64,000 bases of DNA, taken from Populus alba (lineage: Eukaryota; Streptophyta; Magnoliopsida; Malpighiales; Salicaceae). Shown piece by piece: positions 48,092-60,095 of this stretch (positions are counted from its first letter, which is position 1; each line of letters opens with the position of its first letter). The stretch spans positions 9,095,493 through 9,159,492 of the forward strand of contig NC_133287.1 in NCBI RefSeq assembly GCF_005239225.2, given 5' to 3'. A program made the position numbers and the translations under genes. The notes under the pieces were generated by a model. It was not told the origin of the DNA, did not search any database, and was given only the letters and a program-made list of their open reading frames with translations.

Positions 48092-50910
48092 ATGGAGACT
48101 GGATTGGAGAAGAACCATCAAGGAGGAGGAGGGCTGAAGAGACTGAGATGTTCAGTTCAAAACTATGATTGGGGCAAAAAAGGGACAGAGGGTTCTGAGG
48201 TTGCAAGGCTATATGAATTGAATTCTGGTTCTGATTTGGAATTGGAAGAGAAGAAGCCTTTTGCTGAGTTTTGGATGGGTACACATGGTTCTGGGCCTTC
48301 TTTTGTGGTGGAAAGTGGTGTGGAGAATGGCGACTCAATTGGGTCCGGGAGTATGAGTTTGAAAGAATGGATTCTTAAGAATCCTAATGTGCTTGGTGAT
48401 AGAGTTTTGGATAAGTGGGGTTGTGATCTCCCTTTCTTGTTCAAGGTACAATCTTTTTTTTCTTTTCTTGTATGTTTTTGTTTGTGTTGTGTTTGAATTT
48501 ATGTTTTCGTTGAGTCATGAGTGTGATTTTTTTTTAATTGGTTCTTTTATGATTAGGATGAATTGTGGTTTTTGTGTCTGTATATTAGACTAACTTCTTT
48601 ATCTGTGTTTGATTTAAAAAAAAAAAAATCACTGTGTTTTGATCGAATGTTTTCAATTTGATTTTGAAAGTTTGGTGTGTGATAGGTACTTTCTGTGGCA
48701 AAAGCATTGTCGATACAGGCTCACCCAGACAAGGAATTGGCAAAAGTTCTACACAAGTTGCAGCCAAATCGTTACAAGGATGACAATCATAAGCCCGAGA
48801 TGGCTTTAGCCATAACAGAGTTTGAGGCCCTCTGTGGTTTTATCAGTATTGAGGTGCTCGATTGATCTCTATCTTTCTTGTATTTATCTAATTCGCAAAT
48901 TCTTCGAGTTGATTTTTGTGCATTGGTAGTGTTGTGAATCTTTGTTGGAATTGAAGGAGTTTTAGAGGTCATTCTGATGCATGAGAAGCACATAGGCTCC
49001 TTAAATTGTTTATTTTTCATTTTATGAGAAATCTAAAGATTCAATCAAATGGATGTGTTTCTACCATAACTTAACCCGTATCTCTTGGTAATTCCTGTTA
49101 TTAATATTTCTAATGGGCTAGAACTATGTGGTTCTCAGCTGTAATAATCATCAGTCTGGCGATTCTTAATATCATGTGACCACAACTTGTTTGGATTGCA
49201 TCGCTAAGATGATGGGATACTTTTGAGTTCCTTATCCTTTATTGCTGCCCTTTTGGGTTCCTTATAGTTGCGAGAGAATTACCAAGTCATCAACAAACTT
49301 CTCCTTCGCCTTATAAAGCATGCATTTTTAAAAGAAGCCTTGAACAGGAAATGGTTACTGCAGACTGCTGGCATATTGAAAAACCATTACTTCTCAATGT
49401 TAATTGGGAACTTATTAATCCAAAGAAAATGAGGGTGAAAATCTATCTATCTTGTATCGATTAGGTCTGAATAGGCATCGGTGTTTCTCTCAGTTGACCA
49501 AGGTCACCATTACTTTCTTCTAACAACCTTGACTTTGTTTATTGCATCTCCACATGCATATTTTTAATGTCTTTTTTATTAATAAATCCATTGAAGCCGT
49601 ATCCATTTTTTCATTAAATCGAAGCAAATTGATAAATTTTCCAGGAGCTTAAAGGTGTGCTTCGAGATGTTCCTGAGATAGTAGAACTGGTTGGCAGCGC
49701 GGAAGCAAACCAAGTCTTGCAAATCCATGAGCAAGATCACGAGGAAAAAGTAAAATCTGTTCTGAGATCAGCTTTTACCCAACTCATGTCAGCGAGCCAA
49801 GAGATCACGGCTGAAGCAATATCAAAATTAAAAAGTAGATTGTACATGGAAAGCAAGGTTAGTTGATATTTTCTTGATTAAAGATGCCTGCTTTGTAAGG
49901 TGATCTGAATGCCGTGACTGACGTTTAAGAGATTTGCATTTAGGGTTAAAAGCATTCATTTTATTAATGACTTGTTAAGCTATATCATTCTTGATTTTCT
50001 GCCATGCTCTTGATTTAACACCTTAACTTTTTTATCTGTCAGATAAGACAGTTGACAGGGAAGGAACAGTTGGTCTTGCAGTTAGAAAAGCAATATCCAG
50101 GTGATATTGGTGTCATATCAGCCTTCTTTCTTAATTATGTGAAGCTCAATTCTGGTGAAGCTTTGTATCTCGGGGCGAATGAACCCCATGCATATCTATA
50201 CGGTGAGTGTATAGAGTGCATGGCAACCTCAGACAATGTTGTGCGGGCTGGTCTTACACCCAAGCTCCGGGATACTCAAACTCTTTGTTCCATGCTCACA
50301 TACAAACAGGTAATATATTCATGCATGTTTGTATTTCATTTTAACAAAACTATGTGTGAATTTGCTTTGTTTTTTGTTTAAATTTGATAAATATGTTGGG
50401 CTTTTTAAATCAAATCCCTTGCAGTCACCTGTAGCATGTGATACTCCAGAAACCATATGCCTTGCATTTTAAAAAAAGTCATTTATTAGAAAGGGCCAAA
50501 AGAACAGGATGGGAAATTTGCTTTTAGTGGCTCTGTCTTGGCAACTTTTTGTTGCAAAATCATTAATGATGATGCTGGTTCTGATCCAGGGCTTCCCTGA
50601 AATCTTAAAAGGATTTCCTTTGAGTCCATATATAACAAGATACCTTCCACCTTTTGATGAATTTGAGGTTGATCGCTGCATTCTTCCAAGAGGGGCATCA
50701 ACAGTATTTCCTGCGATTCCAGGTCCGTCCATTTTTCTTGTCATGGTTGGCGACGGTGCAATGTGCGCAGGATCATCCAAGGATGTAGTTATGGAAGGAG
50801 ATGTCCTCTTTGCACCTGCCAACTCTGAAATCAGCGTTTCAACTGCATCTGAGTTGCATCTGTATAGGGCAGGAGTGAATAGCAGATTCTTTCAAACCTT
50901 GAGGTGGTAG
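48092..50910 (+). CDS. PMI: Mannose-6-phosphate isomerase, type I (440 aa, 5 exons)
   Basis: Exons 48,092-48,445, 48,686-48,853, 49,645-49,857, 50,043-50,309 and 50,590-50,910 join in phase 0 throughout (1,323 nt). The enzyme interconverts fructose-6-phosphate and mannose-6-phosphate, feeding GDP-mannose, ascorbate and glycan synthesis in the cytosol. Family features: NYDWGKKG near the N-terminus; [15 protein letters not shown], with zinc ligands Gln129 and His131; NHKPEM, with Glu156; and the signature [18 protein letters not shown], with His294, followed by Arg313 in VVRAG. All four zinc ligands and the catalytic Arg are present at the spacing known from the yeast-type enzymes, and the length fits the Arabidopsis PMI1/PMI2 proteins (about 430-440). 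Which of the two it corresponds to cannot be told by eye. Confidence 0.95.
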
Positions 50911-53579
50911 ACACTGCAGCTCTCAGTTTTAGGATTGATTCAGTCTCCAATGCCTTGTACTATTTATTTTCAAGATTTTATTTATATGTATTATATTATA
51001 TGTAATAAACCACAGGTTTTACTTGGTGGGCCGGGAATGCCCGACTTATCAATTTATCTGGTAAACTGCTGGGAACTTATGTAACCCATGCTGGATTAAT
51101 TGAATAAATGCAACAAAGGTATAGTAAAAGTTATAGTATCATAATCACATATACTATTTTCAATTTGGTTCATCATGCTGATGCCAAAAAGCAATCAATT
51201 TTCAACTCTTCTCCGAGGACCTTGTGATGCACAAGGATGGTGATTTAAAGAGTGTAGCGCAGGAGGTTTTACTCTTAGAAGGTATTTGAGAGTGTGTTGA
51301 TTGTTTTTTTAAGTATTTTTTATTTGAAAATATATTAAAATAAAGTTTTTTTTTAAAAAATAATTATATTTGATATTAGTGTATCAAAAAAATCTGAAAA
51401 TACCAAAAAAATATTAATTTAAAGTAAAAAAAAAATAAATTTAAATTTTTTAAAAAAATATTTTTAAAATATAAAAAATAAATAGTATTTTAAAGGCTTG
51501 GACGGGGGTAAGTGAGTTTGTTCTCAACATCATTTGGGGTTTTATCTTTTCTATAACTAGCTTTTAATTTAGAATTTTTATTAGACCATTTTAGATGTCC
51601 AGTAACTTATTCTATCTCTTTTACTTTACTTTTTAGCTGTTTAAATGTCCTCAGTAACAAGTAACATGAAGTTTTTTTCATCATAGAAAAAATATAAAGA
51701 CAATACAAGTATTTTCAAAAAAATAAATCTAAGATTCTGATTATTGAGTTAAGTTAAAAAAAAAAACTATAAAAAAATAAATCTGAGTCAAACTTAATAA
51801 ACATGTTAAATTTATGACTCAAGATATGATATCAAGAAGACTATAAAAAAAAAAAAGGTAAAAAAAAAACAAATACATATTTTCAACAAACTTAATGATT
51901 ATAAATGAAATAAAAAATGATCGAAGCCAAACTGGTCTAATCTTCAGAATTTATGACACTGATCATTAGATTGTATTATAGCATAAAAGACAAATCTGAA
52001 AAAAATAACAACATAAGATTATCAATCAACCAAAATAATTAGGGATAAACTTGAAAAAAATAATAAAAAAATAGATAAGAAAAAAAATGTTGATTTGAAA
52101 AGAATAAAAATCAAATTTGACATACAACAAAAACAATTTTAATTAAGAAAAGAATAAGAAAAACTAAAAATAAAAAGATTGAGAACCAAATTTGATATAA
52201 AAATTAAATATTAAGGGATGAAATTGAAGAAAAAAACTAAGTTAATAAAGGATTCAAGACCAAATACATTGCAATTAAAAGAATAATAATCAAATTTGAT
52301 ATAAAAATAAAATATTAATAGATAAAATTAAAAAAAAATTAACTCAAAAAATAATTCAAAACCAAATATATTACAATAAAATAAATGACCCAACAAATAG
52401 ATAACCATACTTCTTTAATTTTTGAAAAGGCTAACGCATTCTTTTAGGAGGAGAGCGGAAGGAGGGAAATAAGAAAAAAATATGTGATCAAAGCTCACTT
52501 GCTGGTGCATGCAGTATTTCGGAGATATTTTGGTGTTACACATGCCACCCTAAAGGTGTGACGTGAAACTCCCTTGCTTGTGCATGCAGCTATTTTTTTT
52601 AATAGAAATGATATTTTATATATTAAATGATCCAATTACTCCTAATAATCCCATATAATAATAACAAAAAAAAAACCATAGCAAAATAATAAGTGTCCTT
52701 GTATACAGAGCTAAGAAATAATATTTTTTATTTTTACTAATTTTGAATTGTTATTTTAATTTTGTTTTTAACTATAGCATAATATTGATAATGAATATTC
52801 TTGGATAATTTGCATACAGGCATTAAAAAAATAAAATTAAAACTCAAATCCTAAACTTGGCAAGGGAAATGGTAGCTACAGTGTTTTTACTTTTTACCTT
52901 TGGATTGAGTATAGTTGTAGTTTTTATGAAACATGGGATCCTCATACAATACGTGAGAAAAGAAGTAATATAATTATAATAATAGTTATAAAATCAACCT
53001 GTCAAAACAAATGGCTTGTATTTATTTTTTCAAAATAAAATTATCTTGACTTTTACAGGATAACAATGTTGACTTTTTTTTTATAATCATTATGACTTTA
53101 GCGAGAGAAAAATGCTGACTTATTATTTTTTTAAAAAAAAAAAATTAGAATTGACCAGATGAAACCAATTTGACTTTCTTAAAAAAAATTATCAAAAAGT
53201 TGAGCTGCCTTTTGAATGGAGTTTTTTTATATCGAAATTAAAACATCAACTTGTTTTTACCCATTTTTGCCTATTTGTTTTAAAAAATATCAGAAATAAA
53301 TTAAAAAAAATTATTATCTTAATGCAAGTATGTAAAAAAAACCAAGTGCAACATGTTCTACAACCACCACCACCTATGCGTAAGAAATTTTTCATAAGAA
53401 TCCATAAGATTTAGGAAGTTAACTCAGAAGTGCATGGTAAAAGAAACCTTGAAGAAACGTGTCCTATTCAAATGACATTGAATCAAATTCAAGAGACAAA
53501 ATTTTAAATAGTATCCTATCTGCTTCCAGTTATAGAACTCTTGAATAGAATAACATTACAAAAACTCATCAACAGTTCT
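50911..53579. other. AT-rich intergenic DNA between convergent genes
   Basis: The isomerase 3' UTR probably extends to near 51,010-51,110 (tgtaataaa at about 51,000, gaataaatgc at about 51,101). A MITE copy follows at about 51,290-51,505. About 51,770-52,400 carries the 'caaatttgatataaaaattaaat' repeat class. At 52,498 and 52,573 the phrase 'cttgct(g/t)gtgcatgcag' recurs. No gene seen. Confidence 0.5.
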
Positions 53580-54709
53580 TCAAGCCTCTGTTACCGGGAA
53601 ATCAAAAACCACATCTTTTCCTGTAAGCTTCCGGTAAACTCCTGCATATGATTCTAGCTTGTACTCGGTGTTGTTGCGCTCCTTGGGATCCAAGAAGATC
53701 TGAGACAAAATAAAAACGAAATGAGATTTCATGAGAAAAGCAGAGATTATGGTGATAGGGCATACAATTCCATCTATAATTTTCTGTTCCTTTTGACTTA
53801 GAAGTGTCCAAGTTACCTTGCTGATTTTGGATCCATCAATCCTGTATCTGGTGCGTTTTCCAACAATCTCAGCAGGATACACTAAATCCTCAAGCATGGC
53901 CTCATGCACAGCAGTTAGGGTACGGGAGCGGGGGCGCTGAACAGCAGAGCCTTTCTTTGGTGGACGCACGATCCTTCGGGTAGCAAGCAGAACAACATCC
54001 TGCCCGATTATAAGAGAAGCATATGAAACATGCCTCAGAGTTCAGATTCAAATATATATTCAAATGAAACCGGGATTGACTTGTATTTAACCAACATTAA
54101 GAACTTCTAACGCTGAGGACCTTATTCTAAGGAATGAAACCAGCAGCCTAGTAGTTGCAAGTTCAAGACTTTACAATAGGCCCCCTCTCAATTACACATG
54201 TAGAAAACAAAGAATCTGAGAAGATGTTACCTTCCCACTGAACTTTTTCTCCAGCTCTCTAACAAGGCGAAGATGAACCTTGCGATAAGCTTTCCTCAGT
54301 CTATAGGGAACATAAATGACAATAGCTTTGCGGTTTCCAGCAACATCTATTTGACTGCAAATTTACAAAATTAAAATTCAGCAAATAGACCAGGCACCAA
54401 AAGGAAAACATAAAATTGAAAGAAAAGAATGAAAAGCTTTGCATATAACAAGCATACAGTAGTCTACTTACACCGCCGAATTTATAAAGAGATCTTTTAG
54501 ATCACTTTTCAGGTCTGAGCTGGTATTTTCCAAGTCAAATAATGCCTACAGAAGAAAAGCATTTAGATTTCATCACACTTGACTCATTTAAGCCTGGAAT
54601 GCAAAGTAATCAGATAGAAACCTAAGGAGCTAACCTGGGCAACTGTCTCCTCAAACTCAGTTGGTTCAGCATCCTTGTCCTTTTGGATCTTCTTCTTTGT
54701 GGTGAACAT
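53580..54709 (-). CDS. RPS7: 40S ribosomal protein eS7 (191 aa, 5 coding exons)
   Basis: Minus-strand coding exons 54,709-54,635, 54,545-54,472, 54,354-54,231, 53,999-53,817 and 53,699-53,580 join to 576 nt with consistent phases and GT-AG introns. The protein begins [20 protein letters not shown]. It contains [20 protein letters not shown] and [21 protein letters not shown], and ends [11 protein letters not shown], which is diagnostic of eS7. The length equals the usual plant protein. It is a structural component of the small ribosomal subunit. The gene faces the isomerase gene tail to tail. As I recall, an eS7 gene also lies next to an isomerase gene in Arabidopsis (At3g02560/At3g02570), so the pairing may be conserved. 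Confidence 0.96.
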
Positions 54710-55576
54710 CTTCACAGATCTACTTAGCAACAGCAAGAGATTACATTCAATAACTGTACTATAATTGTCAATTCAAGTTCACCATAACAGCTATCACCAC
54801 ATTCTTTTACGAGTTGTCAACCTAATGGCCACCTAATTTCCTGTCATGCATCAATAGGTAAGATCCCTTCAATTTTTTTTTTCTTCAGAAATGATCCAGG
54901 AGTTGGGAGAACAAAACATCAATGAATGATGAATCCCACAACGCTGTATAGATATCCCACCAAAAGGTTGACCTAACTCCAAACTTTTTCAGCGCCTTGC
55001 AGCAAACAGATGGTAAGCTACCAAGGGTTTTAAAGAGACAGAATTTTTTTTTTAAAATCCACTATTAGTAGCCTAGCAAACAAATACATGGCTAAAGCAC
55101 AACAATTCAAAACCAAGAACCAGTCCAGACAACTCATGCATTACGAAAAAAGTACCATTTTTTATCATCTTAAAAACCATTCTCACTTCTCCTCTATACC
55201 TTCTCTACTCGATTTACTAACAAACCGATTACATTGCAAAAAAAAAAAACCATCAAATCTAAGCACACAAATGCAGGAGACAAGGTTAATGCATCAGCAT
55301 AATCTAGTGTTTCTATACTGTACATGCACACAAAAGCACACGCTAGACAGCATCTTTAATCTCTCAAAAAAGTGCAAAGTAAGAGAAAATAAAAGCTACC
55401 CATTTGCTTCGGAGACAAAAGGCACCCTTATAAGAAAACACTTGATGAACAAGATAACAAAAAAACGAAGCTAAAAGAATCACTACAAGCAAATACATAA
55501 AAAGGTAAAAATCTCAGATTAAGAGTTTGATAAAAAAAGAAATTAAAGAGAGCCCATTGAATTCTTTGAAGCTTAC

Positions 55577-55690
55577 CAAAGCAGCAACAAGAAGAAGAAG
55601 ACGTTCTGGCTGGTGCTGGTGCTGGTGCTGGTGCTGGTGCTGAGAAGCGACGGTATAAGATGAAGTGTGGGTTTAATAAGAAAGATTTAG
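55577..55690 (-). other. Non-coding leader exon of the eS7 gene
   Basis: On the minus strand a leader exon ends gttgctgctttg|gtaagc, with its donor at 55,576-55,571. An acceptor (gctaag at 54,723, or ctaagtag three bases on) lies just before tctgtgaagATG, so an intron of about 0.85 kb separates leader and coding parts. The exon contains five copies of the hexamer CAGCAC/ACCAGC (plus-strand (GCTGGT)5 at 55,609-55,638). The right end, the transcription start, is an estimate. Frames in this exon and intron (for example an Ala-Pro run) are not proteins. Confidence 0.65.
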
Positions 55691-55754
55691 GGTTACATAT
55701 TTTTTGGACGGTTAGGATTCGCTTAGACATATGGGCTGATTTCTACTTTGGGCC
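55686..55754 (-). promoter_or_regulatory. Telo-box and two site II elements of the eS7 promoter
   Basis: AACCCTAAA on the minus strand (55,686-55,694) is followed upstream by TGGGCT (55,732-55,737) and TGGGCC (55,749-55,754). Site II (TGGGCY) plus a telo-box is the well-known promoter arrangement of plant ribosomal protein genes, binding TCP-type factors and telo-box proteins and tying expression to cell growth. Position and order fit this gene. Confidence 0.7.
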
Positions 55755-55759
55755 GGAAA

Positions 55760-56879
55760 AATAGGGCCTATTTGTTTTCTTTTCTATTCTGATGGAAATT
55801 ATTTGATAATATATTATTGGGTTTTGTTGTAATAAACTTGTTATTATGTTATCTTGAATTAAATAATTATAAAATACATAAACTTATTGTAATATTTTAT
55901 AGAAGCTAAAAATTGATATTATCATTTTAAATTCAAATTAACATAGTAATTGAAGTAAATAAAGATATAAAAAATTTATACATATTTACAGTAAAAAGAA
56001 TATAAGCTAGTTTTTTTAAAAAATAAAACGTACATTACTTATATCTATAAATTTAAGAAAAAAAAATAATGTTGCTATGAATATTTTAAACGATAATATA
56101 TAAATATGTGCTAATGATAATTTTGTAAGGTTGTTTTTATATATATTTTTTAAAAAACACAAATAAATACTCTTTCATTTTAAAAAGCATCTTCACCTAT
56201 TTTCTTAAGTGAAACCTCATAGCTTTATTTGGCCCATTTTGTAATTATCATGTTGTGACTAAAACATTATGGTATTTTTTTTTCTCTCATTGCTTTTCCA
56301 AATCAAATAAAATATATAAAAATGTTTAAAACCACAAAAAAACTCACAAAAAGGCTAGAATATTTTTTTTCAAAGGAGAAATTGCAAAGTGCTGTATTTA
56401 TTTATTGTAAAATTAAAGGGGTTATGATAAGAATGTTGAAAAGAAACTTGTATTTTTTTTTTTGATCATTTCTTTTGAATACATTTATTTCTTCTTCTTG
56501 TTCGCGGCATTCAAGCCTTTAATTCTCTTAAGAAAGAGATTAGTACGAAATAATAATAAAAATAAAAATAAAAGAAATGCGTTGAGCATACTCTTGGTGG
56601 CTAACATACGGATTTCTGACTTGGCATTATTTTCAAGCAATGTTTATATATATATATATATATATATATTGATCTGGACTGAATTTAACAGTTTGACCAG
56701 TCAACTGAGTCAGTGAAATGTCTAAAAGTTCTCTTAGATCAATATTTTATCAAGCTTCAGGTCAATCCAAGTTTGGATGAGACTGCTTATACGCATTTGG
56801 ATTCAGCGCTTAAAACCCAGGAAATTCAAGAACCATCTTCTTTAATGCCTCATTGCATGCCTTTCCCATTAGCCTCTTA
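55760..56879. other. AT-rich intergenic DNA with an unassigned 3' patch
   Basis: Mostly AT-rich with a (TA)n run at about 56,646-56,670. From 56,690 to 56,879 the sequence is more complex. A 63-codon plus-strand frame starting at 56,713 reads LQVNPSLDETAYTHLDSALK, which I do not recognise, and the hAT-like element at 56,880 cuts it. The pre-insertion sequence would continue into 58,032 onward. Confidence 0.4.
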
Positions 56880-58023
56880 CAGTGACGGACCCATGATTTT
56901 TTAAATAAAAAAACAAATTATTAATAAATATTAATATTATATATTATATAGACATGTATTATATTAAAAAAATTAATTTGAAATATATGTACTAACTCAT
57001 ATCAAAAAAATTAATTTAAAAATACTTTCAAAATAAAAACAATACTTACGTTATCATTCTTCTTTTCAAATTTTATATTTTAAAACTGTTTCATAATAAT
57101 TTTATTATCAATTTATTAAATATATACAATCAAACTGTCATTAATCTATTTTTAGTTTAGGGTATGTTCAATGTTTGTGTTTTTCTAAATCTTTCAAGGT
57201 TTAATGAAGTTCTTGACAACAATTTTATACTGACATTTGGTAGAGAGCAACTAAAACCATAACTTAAAAAGATTGTCATCACAAATTAATGTTGTTATTG
57301 TTGACTTATTGTTTTCTACAAGTGGGTTAAACATAAATGTTAAATATTTTTTTAATTTCTCTATTGTGTCCTTAATTTTTTGAGTTTTTCTATACTTTAT
57401 TTTTAATTATCGCTATCCATTTTTAATATGAAATTCATAGTAAAATACTTATCAATTAATTAATACTCATTTTAATTTATATCTATGTGCATATAATATT
57501 ACTCGTACACATATTAATTCAACAAACTCTTAAATTATTATAAATCTTAACATTTTCAATAACTAATTGTAAAGGAATAAAACTAAAATTAAACAATGAA
57601 ACAAATAGAAAAGATGAAGAAAACTTATCTAAAAACATAAATCATAAAAGTTATTTACTTAACTAATTAATAGCTTAGGACTTGAAGATAAATTTTGCAA
57701 AAGAAAAGGAGGCAAAAAATAGTAGCTAGAAAGAAAGAAGAAAGGCTCTCAGTTAATTAATGAAAAAAAAAAAGAAAAAAAATTAATAAATGTGCTACAC
57801 ATATATATTATATATATATTATATTATATTATAGTTAACAATAGCTAACTTGGATTAATTAGTAGCCAGCAAAAAAAATTAAACATGTTAAAATATTATT
57901 AATATTCTAATATAAAAAGTATTTTGAAAAAAAAATTTAAAAAGGCAATTGCATATTTTAATATAAAAAAATGTTGAAAATAAAAAATAAGGGGGCAATT
58001 GCCCCCATGCGGTTCCGCCACTG
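56880..58023. mobile_element. hAT-like non-autonomous transposon with 8-bp target duplication
   Basis: The left end is cagtgacggacccatg (56,880 on). The right end is catgcggttccgccactg (to 58,023), whose reverse complement is cagtggcggaaccgcatg. The element therefore has imperfect terminal inverted repeats of the CAGTGGCGGA type. The flanks are gcctctta (56,872-56,879) and gcctctca (58,024-58,031), an 8-bp target duplication with one mismatch. An 8-bp duplication is typical of the hAT superfamily. The 1.1 kb interior is AT-rich and has no transposase. Near the right end is the palindrome gggggcaattgccccc (about 57,991-58,006). Confidence 0.8.
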
Positions 58024-58500
58024 GCCTCTCAAGTAAGCTTGTTTTTTCTCAGCATTCAAGAACCAAGATAACATGCTTTCCAAGCAAAGTTCCACCCAGA
58101 ATTTCATCCCCTCCATCCTCGCCTGCTAAATTCGCGCAAGGGTCCCCATATTGGTAAATCCCTGCTGCTGGCTAAGATGGAAAGGGTTCAGGTGAAGGAC
58201 TTACGACCTCGTCTTCTTCAGCTAGCGCCATGGGTGAGACGATTAGGAACAATGGCACAATGACATAGAAGATTGTATACTTTGCTATAGCTAGAAGCCT
58301 GAGTTCGATGTAGTATAACGGAATCATGCAATGGCTAATGGTTAGATGGTTTTCGTCAGTTTAACGTGGGATTTTATGTGGTTTGAGATATCATGACCTA
58401 ATGCCATTCGTTTGTATAATCTATGATACTTGTAACCACAAAGGAGAATGATACAAGACCCACAATTAAGTTTTTCTTTTTCTTTGTTATTTGAAATTCA
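58024..58500. other. Unassigned sequence beyond the hydrolase 3' end
   Basis: Moderately complex sequence that probably includes the 3' UTR of the minus-strand hydrolase (stop codon at 58,501-58,503). It was contiguous with 56,690-56,879 before the hAT-like insertion. No protein recognised. Confidence 0.4.
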
Positions 58501-60095
58501 TTATGGCTTTAAGAACCGCGCAATTTTCTCTTGCAAGATAAGCAAGTTTCGAGCAGAATCAAACAATGGTCCTAACTCCTGCCTGCTTAAACAATTTAAC
58601 CATGATAGAATAGCTCTAGCACCTTTCTCCCATGAACAATCTAGCATCATGTCATGGGCAACCCCTTCAACACAGATTGGTAATACGCCATAAAACCTGC
58701 CTGTCTCGTTGAGTCCTTCGGTGTCCTGAAAATTTTATCAAGCAATAAACAATAAACTTTACTTAGAGGTAATGCAAGCAATAAAATAGGTCCAGACTAC
58801 AAACAAATGAAAATTGCAGTCATCTAGACAAACTGGGACGATGACAATTCCATTTTTCTCCTGGGTTGAAGCTGCAAGATTTTTGGTAAGAAATTCTCAG
58901 GCAAATTGTCTAGAATGGCCAGGATATATATCCCTACAAAACCAATAAAATGATACCATTTGGAAAAACTCTAGCATTGAGATTGAAGCAGAGATTATTC
59001 TGCCAAAAAGGACGATCACTGTTCAAAGACTTAACTGTGATAATGAGGGTAATTAGATTCATGCAGGAATTGCTTAGGCCACAAATATGGCAATTGCATG
59101 CTTTGCCAAAGATACAGAAAATTTAGGAGCTAAATCATACGATGCTAGAGGAGAAAAATGTAATTGGGTTTCAAGGGAGCAGGATGCCATTGAGCATAGC
59201 AAGGTGATGGGGATTTTGGTCTTGAATTCAGACCAACCAAAGAAGGTTGTTTTTGTTTTTGGTTTTTTTTCCCAGTATAATAAGGATGGCCCTTATCAAG
59301 AAAGGCCCCTTCTGGTGCCTTACCATTGTAAGAGTGAATCTCCACCCCTGACATGTCTTTAAGAAAACATCAGAAGGAAAGGTCCCACTCAGAAATTCAG
59401 ACACAAACATGACAACTGACATTGCCAAGGATGGGATCCGGCTTTGAATATAGAATAGATGAGTGTGACACATGCCATGATCAGATAAGAAAGAGAATGA
59501 ATTAAGACAAGCAGCAACTGCGGAAATTTTCACTTTATTTTATTTTACTTTACTTTACTTTTTCCCTTTTGAATCCTTGGAGGCCTGAAGGAGTCGGCAA
59601 CACCAAAATGGTTGAACCAGAATTCTTGAGGTTGGATTCATGCCATGCATGATTTTCACTATGTAGACAACATACCCTGCCCTATCACATACAGAGGAAA
59701 AAGACTCTATACCAAGGTGCTTTCTCAGGCTAACCTTTTGTAGGGATAAAGGAAAACCACAAAATCTCTGTAATGATAAGAAACTATGATTATCTCTAAT
59801 GATAAGGAGCATAATGAGAAACACAGTACCTTTTCAGAGAAATAGATCTTAATACTTACATGAGAGAGGAATACTAAGGTACTCCAACGATTTCAACATA
59901 TTAGATCTGAATACTTATAGGAAGATATGAGTTGCTTGAGTTAAATATGAAGTTACCACTATGAAATCACCATTTGCTCCCAGCACAAGCACTTCAATAG
60001 ATGATTTTAGCACCGAAGGAACTGGAAGTGATGAATTAAGCTTCCTTAGATCAAACAGTGGCATTCTTGAGCTTTCTTTCATTAGTGCTTGGTAA
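58501..60095 (-). CDS. Alpha/beta-hydrolase fold protein, 3'-terminal two exons (partial)
   Basis: Two minus-strand exons were found: 60,095-59,957 (139 nt) and 58,725-58,501 (225 nt including TAA), joined by a 1.23 kb GT-AG intron. They encode YQALMKESSRMPLFDLRKLN ... IEVLVLGANGDFIV, continuing DTEGLNETGRFYGVLPICVE, GVAHDMMLDCSWEKGA and a C-terminal helix ending FLKP. The pattern LGANGDFIVD (catalytic acid) followed by VAHDMMLD (catalytic histidine) is the usual end of an alpha/beta hydrolase. Specific substrate unknown. The first base of exon 60,095 completes a codon begun upstream, so more exons exist to the right, but I could not identify them with confidence in 60,100-61,400. The rest may lie beyond the copia insertion or outside the window. 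Frames at 59,087-59,824 fall in the intron and are not genes. Confidence 0.85.

Noticed and set aside
48057..48444. Antisense frames over isomerase exon 1, and similar ones over exon 5
   Set aside because: Shadows of the real coding exons; no independent start context or homology.
53580..53969. 129-codon continuous frame as one eS7 exon
   Set aside because: It contains a 117-bp intron (53,700-53,816); only the spliced form gives the conserved eS7 sequence and the 191-residue length.
55088..55730. 128-codon plus-strand frame and an Ala-Pro-rich minus-strand frame
   Set aside because: They lie in the eS7 leader intron and leader exon. The Ala-Pro run is the hexamer repeat read in a chance frame.
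59087..59824. Several overlapping frames on both strands
   Set aside because: They fall inside the 1.23 kb intron of the alpha/beta-hydrolase gene. None shows homology, and they overlap each other on opposite strands.
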